Of a stretch of 64,000 bases of DNA, positions 56,636-64,000 are shown one piece after another (the stretch's first letter is position 1; every line of letters begins with the position of its first letter). This DNA is from Panagrolaimus kolymaensis. Lineage: Eukaryota > Nematoda > Chromadorea > Rhabditida > Panagrolaimidae. The notes below the pieces were generated by a model. It made no database searches and was not told the origin of the DNA. It saw only the letters and a list, made by a program, of their open reading frames with translations. The stretch lies in NCBI GenBank assembly GCA_028622995.1, contig JAJQJQ010000002.1, positions 6,758,001-6,822,000 on the forward strand, written 5' to 3'. A program made the translations under genes and the position numbers.

Positions 56636-57992
56636 ATGGGAAACAATGATTCTACGATTCGTGAAGGCCAATTCGAATGTCACGCTCCTGATCAAAAAGC
56701 TTATCTCGAAGATATTGTTAGTTGTTGGCTCTTTCAATTACCATATAAAATTGAAGCCATAAAATTTGGGTATATCACTTTGGCGATGGTTTTCATCGTT
56801 ATTCTTATATCCCTATTTGGAAGAATCAAACAAAATTATCGTTGGTTTATTCTTAATTTAGCTTTAATGGATTTATTAACAAGTTTTGATTCAATTTGTT
56901 CAAATGTTGAATTAACAAATAATCTTATCATATGTAATTATAATGGCCATGAATTTCGCTCATTTAATCGATACGATATTATTTTTAAACTTCCATGCTT
57001 TGGAATATTTTTACTTACAGGGTCAAAATTTATTTGTTTATATTTTCGAAAAATTTATAAAAAGTTTGAAAAAACTTGGAAAATCATTTTGGGTGAGTTT
57101 CATTTGTGGAAAGTTTTATTTATGGAAAAATTAATTTTCAGTTATCATCTGTGTTGATTTAATTTGTGTTGGATTCAATACTTTGATTTATTTTTTAAGT
57201 GAGAAATATGGAGAAGGATTAGAGGAATGTATCCCTGAAATAAATAAAACAAGTTAGTTTTCGATTTTTAAGAGCTTTGATATTATTAATAAAAATGATT
57301 TTACTTTTTTTTGAATATTATAAAAACAATATTTTTAGCTCATCAACTATCGACTAATAATTCCATCTTAATTAATTGTGGTGGAGGTTTATCAGAGAAC
57401 CCAAAATGTATTGAACAAAATAAACAATTTGATTGCATTAAAACTCTAGATAAAAAATTTCAATATTGGGTCATTCTAAAGCGGATAGAATCAATTATTC
57501 CTGTGATTGCTTTACTTTCATCCGTCGTGTTTGTAACTTTTTTGATTATAAAAATTTCAAAAGAATTTAAATTTCTTGTATGCTTTTTTTTCTTTCAAAA
57601 ACTTTGATTTATACTAACTAAAAATTTAGTCAACAACAAACAAAGAAAATTTAAAATCCAATCTTCGCGTTGTTATTGTTTTTTCCATTCAGACTTTAAT
57701 TTTCGTAATTTTATTTTCAATGGATTTAATTAATGAATTGGATATGCATTTACAAATTATAAAACATTTTCCATTTTGGGCCAAATGGTTCACCAAAACT
57801 AATGAATCATTTCGAATTCTTCGAGTTTTTATTGATAATATTGTTATTTTGGGTTTTATGAGTGGATATCGAGAAGATTTGAGGGATGCGATTTTATGGA
57901 TTATCAATGCTCCAAAATTATTTTTGAAAAAAATTAATGGAGAAATAATGAAAAGAAAGAAAAACTCAATTACAACTTTGCAATATTTTTAA
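56636..57992 (+). CDS. Serpentine receptor-like seven-TM protein
   Basis: Exons 56636-57092, 57142-57252, 57339-57577 and 57630-57992; 389 aa. N-terminal outer part with Cys and an N-glycosylation site (NDST), TM1 YITLAMVFIVILISLFG, TM2 WFILNLALMDLLTSF, TM3 IFKLPCFGIFLLTGSKFICLYF, TM4 VIICVDLICVGFNTLIYFL, a long Cys-containing second outer loop (INCGGGLSENPKCIEQNKQFDC), TM5 IIPVIALLSSVVFVTFLII, TM6 VVIVFSIQTLIFVILF, TM7 FIDNIVILGFMSGY. The NLALMDLL segment resembles the Asn-Leu-Ala-x-x-Asp of rhodopsin-type TM2. Probably a nematode chemoreceptor family; subfamily not identified. Confidence 0.7.
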
Positions 57993-58329
57993 AGTCCTAA
58001 TTCGCGCGATGACTCTCGAACTCGCAGGATCCAGCCTTATTTTTTTAAATTTAGTGCTGTTGTTTTCACTTTTTTTTTCAATGAAAAGGAACCCAACGAA
58101 TAATGATTATTTTTTGTTTTCTATTAAAATAAAACTAAAGTTTAAACGAAAAAAAAGAAGAGTTTTCAATCAAAAAAAAAACCGGTTTCTTATAATTTGT
58201 TTTTCTTGAAAAATAAATATATTTTATTTATGTGTTTTGTTTTCTTGAGCAACCACTAATTTTTTTCACTGTTATCATTTTATCGATATATTTTTTCAAG
58301 TTCACTTTTGTTTTTATTTAATAAATATA

Positions 58330-58619
58330 ATGGCAAAATTTATTATTGTTTTTATGCTTTTATGCTTATTTTTGGCAGCAGTTTTGAGTGAAGAGTAAGT
58401 TTCTGAAGATGTTCAAATCATTTACTAAAATTGACTGGTTTCAGAGAAGTTCATGCAAATAAAATTCCAAAAGAGTCTGAAAGAAAAGAACATTTGGATA
58501 AAGTGCTTGGAACGAAAAAGGATAAACGAGATACCAACACCGTAAGCAGCCGATTATTTACTCGAATGGGAGCTATGTCACCCAAGGATAAAAGAACGTA
58601 TAAATTATTTAATTTTTAA
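58330..58619 (+). CDS. Small secreted peptide precursor with dibasic sites
   Basis: Exons 58330-58394 and 58445-58619, 79 aa. Signal peptide MAKFIIVFMLLCLFLAAVLS; basic mature part with KKDKR and KDKR cleavage-like sites bracketing DTNTVSSRLFTRMGAMSP and a terminal TYKLFNF. The layout suits a neuropeptide or secreted peptide precursor, but no amidation Gly is present and the peptide matches nothing I know. The exon plan (signal peptide ending just before a phase-2 intron) is shared with the gene at 59540. Confidence 0.6.
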
Positions 58620-59539
58620 GTTGTTTTTGATTTGTTTAAAATGGTAATTTTTGATATTTGTTAATAATATTATTTGTTGAGAGAACGCAAAAATTTTACG
58701 ATTAAGAATTTTAATTTTTTTGTTAATAAAACTTATTTAATAAATTTTATTTCGTTAACTCTTTGCATTTAGAAAATTGATACGTAAAGATAAACTATGG
58801 ATTTGCGGGACACAAAGAATCATAATCTGAAATTTATTGAATTGAATTTCTATCCCACCGTTTTCTTTATTATTTTTTTATTTAATTTCAACCTGTGTGA
58901 TGAAAACTTTTTTTCTTTCAACATAAAAATAATAACTAGTTTTTTCTCGTATCACCACAGTGTAAACTTCTTGCGCCTTTTTTTCTGCTCAAAACAAAGC
59001 CTTGAACTTTTGTGTTCATCATTTTTGTGATTGACAATTTCCTCCAAATTTAAAGAAAGACACATTTCCGCAACGTTTTCTCAATTTTTTGTTTCCAAAC
59101 TGTTTTCACATTTATTCTTTATTCAATGTTGCAAAACAAAAAAGATTTTTTTAAATGGATAAATTTCTAAAGACTATTTTTAGTTTGTTATTTTTCAAAA
59201 TACATAAAAGTTCATGAGTGGTGTTGTGTTGGATATTTTTTTATTAAAAAAAAAAAACCCAAAAATAGATTTAAAAACCTTCTTTTGTTATTGCACTTTC
59301 CATATTAAAAAAAAATAATCACTCTAAAATTTTTCAACACATAGAAGCGATTTCTCAAAAAGACAAGCCCCTTGATTACAACGACAGACAATCAGCCAAT
59401 CATGTGTGCTCCATTATTTTTTCTAATCGAAAACAATAGCTTTTGAAATCACTCACATGTTTTTTTGAAGGATATAAAAGGAAAATAAGAAGGTAATACA
59501 CTTAAAGAAATTTCTTTATTTACTTTGATAAATTTTTTA
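58620..59539. other. Intergenic, no supported gene
   Basis: Spacer between the two small peptide genes. A TATAAAAG-like box (GATATAAAAGG, 59470-59480) lies 60 bp before the next ATG. Confidence 0.45.
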
Positions 59540-59819
59540 ATGAAAAAGAATATCGCCCAATTTGCTACTCTTGGTGGTTATTTATTTTTGGCAACTGTGA
59601 CAGCTGAAAAGTAAGATGCATTTTTCTCGTCAAAAATATATTGATTTTAAAGTTTCAAATTTTAGAGATGACCATAACCAAGAAAAAGATCCAACTCATG
59701 GAATAGCTCCACAAAAATCATCACTTCAACCACCACCAAAAAATGCTCGAGAAAAAAGTCGTTCACCAAGACTATTAATGAAAAAATTCAAAAATTTTGT
59801 TCATAAAAAGGATTCTTAA
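59540..59819 (+). CDS. Small secreted basic peptide
   Basis: Exons 59540-59610 and 59666-59819, 74 aa. Signal-like MKKNIAQFATLGGYLFLATVTA, then EKDDHNQEKDPTHG, a proline run (SLQPPPKNAREK), and a basic C-terminus (SPRLLMKKFKNFVHKKDS) that could form an amphipathic helix. A core promoter TATAAAAGG lies at about 59472-59480. Not a recognised family; related to the previous gene in structure only. Confidence 0.6.
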
Positions 59820-60085
59820 TTTCTACTAAAATCTTTTTTTGTTAAACATGTATAGTTTTTTTCTCAAGAGACCAACAGTATTTGTTGGATGTTTTATGCT
59901 ACTTCAACTGCTATTTTTTTGTGTGTAATTTAAAAAACCAAAAACTCATATTTATTTGTATATTTTTCATTTTAATGAAAGTCTTTATATTTTTTCATCG
60001 AATAAAAAAAATTGTATTATATTTTTAAGTTTAAAAAACAAAATACATTTGTTGGCATTTTTTTCTTTAAATATTTTTTGTTTTG

Positions 60086-61494
60086 TTAAAAACTTGAATT
60101 ATATTTTCGCCCACTGTGTTCGTTTTGTTGTTTTTGTTGAGTATGAGAAAATGAACTCATTGATGTATTCAAACTAGAATTAGCGACACCAGGAATTAAT
60201 TTAGTTCTGAAAAAAAGTTTTTAAAGAATATACCAAAGATTAATAAAAAATAATTTCATACATTTGTTTTCCAAAAAGAATTTTATAACCCCTTATTATT
60301 GTATCTCGATATGGTTTAATAGTGAGAATGATCATGATGTAAAAAAATATTGAATGCGTGCTAGTAATTATATAAACAAATATACTTATTTGTGGGCCGT
60401 TTGGAAGTTTATAAGCTAGAGAAAGTAAAAATATGACGAGTGGAATACCAAGAAGAATTATAAGAGTTAGGGCTTCAGCTAAGACTGAACAAAATATCAT
60501 TCGCTGTAAAAAACAAATGTTTTAAAGAATATCAAAATCGGATTCTTTAAAATTTAGTAAATTTAGAAGTCACAGAAAAAAAGAAAAAAGTGACTTACAC
60601 AATTAAACCCTATTACTTAAACAAATATAACCTCCAAAACTCAAAAATAGAACTTACATGTAAAGCATTAGTTCGCTCACATAAATGCGTGCTAGCTTTT
60701 TTAATTTGAAAATGCATAATAAACAATAAAATCAGTAAAGCCACCATTAATCCAGTAATGATGAAACCAAGAATTTTAATAAAAAGTTCAACATTTTCTA
60801 ATTTTGTGAATATCGTCATTTTTGTTTTTATTACAGATTCATATTGTGGGGCATAATTTCTAACAAAATCAATTTGTGTTTCAACCTAAATTTTTTTTTT
60901 ATTTATGAAATTTTTTAATGAGCCAAATACAATACATCATCACCTGTCATAGCATTATGGAAAACGAAAAATGCTCCAGTGAAGCTTATCAACACGAATG
61001 CTAAAACTCCCATAACAAAATAAGGCCATTTTTGGAGGAATTTTTCACCTTTTGGTAAAACGATAATGTATCGATAAAGCAAAGTGATAGTAACCCCAAA
61101 AGTCTAAAATTCAACTCATTTTAGTTACTATTCAAAAAATAGCTTAAAATTTAAAATTTACCAAAATCGCTGCAGATGCGAAAATACAAATAATTGCAAC
61201 CCAACACATTTTTGGCTCAACTAAATCAAATGGAAGCCTAACAAAAATACCAGCCAAAGGGAAAATTCCAATGGGTTCAAAAAATGCGATCACAATATCA
61301 AAGAAAAACCCAGCACTGCCATTGAAAAGAATAAACCATTTGTAATTTCCAATTCTATTGGATTTTCGAAATACAAAAATAACAAGAATGAAAAATAAAA
61401 AACATGAAATAATAAAAGTGATTTTCAGGAAAAAATGATAAATAAAAATTAATTTTGGGTCAACAATGGATTCAAAAACATCTGAAACAGGCAT
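60086..61494 (-). CDS. Serpentine chemoreceptor-like GPCR (srh/str type)
   Basis: Exons 61494-61162, 61103-60936, 60885-60658, 60503-60262 and 60206-60086; 363 aa. Start MPVSDVFESIVDPKLIF. Segments: FLKITFIISCFLFFILVIFVF, WFILFNGSAGFFFDIVIAFFEP, MCWVAIICIFASAAIL, YFVMGVLAFVLISFTGAFFVF, IKILGFIITGLMVALLILLFI, LAEALTLIILLGIPLVIFLLSL, ISIFVYIITSTHSIFFYIMIIL, then a Ser/Gln-rich cytoplasmic tail. FEPIGIF after TM2 is shared with the intronless receptor at 29891 (FEPVGIP), so both belong to one family. TTIKPYR follows TM7 as in nematode srh receptors. Confidence 0.78.
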
Positions 61495-61876
61495 CAATCA
61501 AATAGTTTTTTTAAAATAAAAGAAAACAAAAAATAAAGTTTTTAATTGTTCTAAAAAACTTAGTAATTTTGTGTTCGCAATTTTTTACTACACATTAAAG
61601 AAAAATGTAGTGCATGGGCTTGAGAAAAAGAAATCATTATTTTTAATATATTGTATAAAAAACGTAAAAATAGTTTAAAATTTTTTGATTGGATACATAT
61701 TTTTTTATAGTAACGAATGGTTTAAAATTCTTTGAATACATTTTTACACGATATGTACAATGGAGGGAGAAGCCTAAAGACTGATTCGGCCGAGCTTTAC
61801 ATTTTTTTCAATTAAAATTTTTTATTCATAAAAACATAGCAATTATAAAAATCAAATATTTGGTACGCATTATTTT
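61495..61876. other. Intergenic, no supported gene
   Basis: Nothing recognised. GAAAAATGTAGTGCATGGGCTTGA at 61602-61625 recurs, nearly identical, at 62872-62895, a short dispersed word. Confidence 0.4.
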
Positions 61877-62659
61877 CTAACTTGTGTTGTTAGCTTCACG
61901 TTTACGATAATAAAAGTTTTTAAAAATTGTAAAGCGTTTTTTCTTGTCTCTAATTAAATTTGCGATATTTGGCTTAAAAAAATTTTCCCGGCGACGATAT
62001 TTGATATCGAGATAGCTTTCATAACTTTTTAAGGATACAAATTCTTTTTCAGCAGCGTTTATATTCATTTCGAAATGATATCCAATAAAAAATTGAATGG
62101 TCATTTTGAGACAAATAAAAACCAAATCCAACTTTTCGGAATTTTGTTGATTAAGTTTAATCCATAAAAACATAAAATCAGAAAACCATATGTCACAAAT
62201 CTAAAAAAAATTTAAAAAATAAGTTATTATTCGCTATGGTAAGCCGTTTTGACTTACAAGAACTATGGTAAAAATTAGAAATATATTTTTGAAGCGCTTA
62301 GTTTTCTTTTCCATTGATGCAGTGCCATTGATTAAACAAATAACAAGATAAAACGAGTAAGAATAAATAAACATTTCGATGAGAAAAGAAAAATTCCATA
62401 AAGGCCATGAAAAAAGTGGACTCAAGTCAAAGTAAACCCACTCAGCTTGGGCCAGCATTTTCGCGTTTCGCTCGCGCTGGCCACAAAAAAATCGACCAAA
62501 ATAATTTATAATTTCAACGAAAATATTGAAGCCAACGCAAAAAGAAGCTTTGATGATTTTGTTGAAATATCGAAGCTTTTTGATTCTTTCTTTTTTGTTT
62601 CGATGAATTGGAACATATTCGAAAAAAATATAATTTCCATTGATTTGAAGAAGAGGCAT
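61877..62659 (-). CDS. Hypothetical multi-pass membrane protein
   Basis: Exons 62659-62258 and 62200-61877, phase 0, 241 aa from MPLLQINGNY. Hydrophobic stretches ASFCVGFNIFVEIINYFG, FSFLIEMFIYSYSFYLVICL, FLIFTIVLICDIWFSDFMFL and LVFICLKMTIQFFIGYHF, then a long basic tail (RRRENFFKPN, RDKKKRF). No family recognised. The true 5' end is uncertain; the frame is open further upstream without an ATG, so an upstream exon may exist. Confidence 0.5.
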
Positions 62660-63142
62660 CGACAGCAAAAATAATTGGAAGAGAAATATGTTTGAAAAAA
62701 TGGTGAAAAACAAATATGACGAATGCGTAAAACTATTGTCTTATGTCCACAAAAAACTGAATGAATACTTTTCCTTCCAGGGCAAAGACATAATAAAAAA
62801 AACTCTACATATTTGTTTACTGGTGATTTGTTTTTCAATGTGCCTTTTATATAGTTTTTTACGCCTGAACGAAAAATGTAATGCATGGGCTTGAAATAAA
62901 TATTTGCTTTTTTTATTAATAAGAATGAAAAAAATTTACTATAGATGTTTTTAAAAAAATTAAATTATAATAGAAATTACATGTTTATTAAGAAATAAAT
63001 AAATAAATTAAAAATGGCACAAATTAAATATTTTATTAAAGCTTGAATGCAAAATATCGAGAACCACGTAAATTGCAGCGAAATGCCTGGAAATGAAACT
63101 CCAAGGTGACACTTTATATCAATATTTTATACTTTTTTAAAA
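62660..63142. other. Intergenic, no supported gene
   Basis: Spacer holding the second copy of the ATGTAATGCATGGGCTTGA word. Chance frames only. Confidence 0.35.
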
Positions 63143-64000
63143 TTAAAATAATGTGAGAAGGATTGGCAAAATCAATAATAAAATTTCCACATTTATCGAC
63201 TTTGCTGAGTTAGTTCCGGTTGTTTCTTTTATTTCCAATGAATATTCAATCAAAAAATAATCTATCAAAGGATTTACTTGGCTATAAAACAATGACATTG
63301 GATTACCAGTGATAGTAAGATTTTGATTTTCTGTTAAACTAAAAAATAATAATTTTTTTAAAATACTCTTACTTAATTTTAGATGACTCACGTTTGATTT
63401 GTACCAAGATTTTGAATATTACCACCATTATTTAAAACAACTTGAGCTGAATCCTTTAATTCTTTAACATAAAAATTTGCTGTAAAATTTGCATATGTAT
63501 TAATTCTATATAATTCTATGGGAAACAAAACAGTTTGATAAAATCCATTATAACTTGGTGAAGCCATGATTCCTTTTTGTTTACCCGTGGTTGTGGTAAT
63601 TTCATTAGCGTCTAAAATCTCGGGAATGAAAAATATATTTGAAAGCAAAAAATATATATAACTCACTTCCATAAGAAGTTGAAAGACGAACTGAAATCCC
63701 TGACGAAGGTGGAGCCGTAATACTTAATGCAGAGGTATAAGCCCCAAAATATTTCCAAAGTGGAGCTTCAGATCCACTAAAATTTTAAGAAATTAAAAAA
63801 ATTATTTTTTAATTAGCCTAAAACTTACTCAATGTTAAATAAAACTTTGTTATTTAATACACTTTTAAAAGTATACGTTATTGCATCAGAAGTAGCGGTG
63901 ATATTAGATATCCAAATTTTAGGTAAATTATATGTTGCTGTAGCAAGAATAATCATTTCACATGAACCTGAATCAGTTGATCGAATGTTTAAATCGGTGG
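63143..64000 (-). CDS. GPI-anchored CUB-like domain protein, C-terminal part
   Basis: Partial; the N-terminus lies off the right edge. Exons to 63829, 63776-63667, 63611-63392 and 63338-63143, frames consistent. Reads SGSCEMIILATATYNLPKIW, KVLFNIDGSEAPLWKYFGAY, SGISVRLSTSYG, then a second unit NANEITTTTGKQKGIMASP, GFYQTVLFP, RINTYANFTANFYVKEL and SLFYSQVNPLIDYFLIEY, and a hydrophobic end SINVEILLLILPILLTLF. Beta-rich repeated units of this kind resemble nematode CUB-like domains; C-terminal tail fits a GPI signal. Several N-glycosylation sites (NIT, NFT, NLT). Family assignment is tentative. Confidence 0.55.

Noticed and set aside
61602..62895. Repeated word ATGCATGGGCTTGA at 61610 and 62881
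   Set aside because: Short, with no flanking similarity noticed; noted under the spacers but not strong enough as a repeat family.

Overview
The window looks like a free-living or parasitic nematode of the Tylenchina/Panagrolaimidae kind (clade IV). This is inferred from very AT-rich DNA, short GT-AG introns ending in TTTTAG or TTTCAG, expanded nematode-type families (F-box-like proteins with the TCKYFF signature, serpentine receptors, Ly6-like GPI proteins) and Hsp70-like genes. No ribosomal, tRNA or CRISPR genes were recognised. Exon boundaries below were read by eye from splice signals and checked for reading-frame consistency; they are predictions.

Layout. 1-2008 (+): 3' part of a TRPA-1 type ion channel. 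2306-11803 (-): nine two-exon, four-transmembrane proteins resembling LAPTM/nematode four-TM families, six of them in tight tandem; three more lie at 18.9-24.7 kb. A lone RRM-like (LINE ORF1-type) gene sits at 4924. 12163-18747 (+): seven tandem three-exon genes for a secreted Cys-rich family with the CDECAGW signature, sharing an unusual GTTTGT splice donor, with a perfect 81-bp-arm hairpin between the first two. 21.3-24.1 kb: a decayed F-box-like gene and a block of diverged direct repeats. 25300-27748 (-): a membrane-anchored DOMON/copper monooxygenase-like gene that has lost one whole copper site. 29891-30934 (+): an intronless chemoreceptor. 31136-33112 (-): an S28 serine carboxypeptidase.

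33.7-37.8 kb: an F-box-like pseudogene and a complete hAT transposon (35055-37817) with 8-bp target duplication, terminal repeats and an uninterrupted spliced transposase. 38054-40107 (+): a papain-type protease fused to a C-terminal CAP-like domain. 41.4-52.4 kb: Ly6/three-finger genes mixed with F-box-like genes, both intact and broken, a chimeric pseudogene, and a stray dihydropyrimidinase tail. 53899-55646 (-): a protein that appears to be a permuted or tandem Hsp70-like fusion. 56.6-62.7 kb: two spliced serpentine receptors, two small secreted peptide genes and an orphan membrane protein. The right edge cuts a GPI-anchored CUB-like protein.

Most genes encode membrane, secreted or GPI-anchored products, many in young tandem families with decaying members, so this is an accessory, fast-evolving region rather than housekeeping sequence. 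The most notable items are the protease-CAP fusion, the monooxygenase without its CuH ligands, the Hsp70-like permutation, the CDECAGW array with its conserved weak donor, and the intact hAT element.
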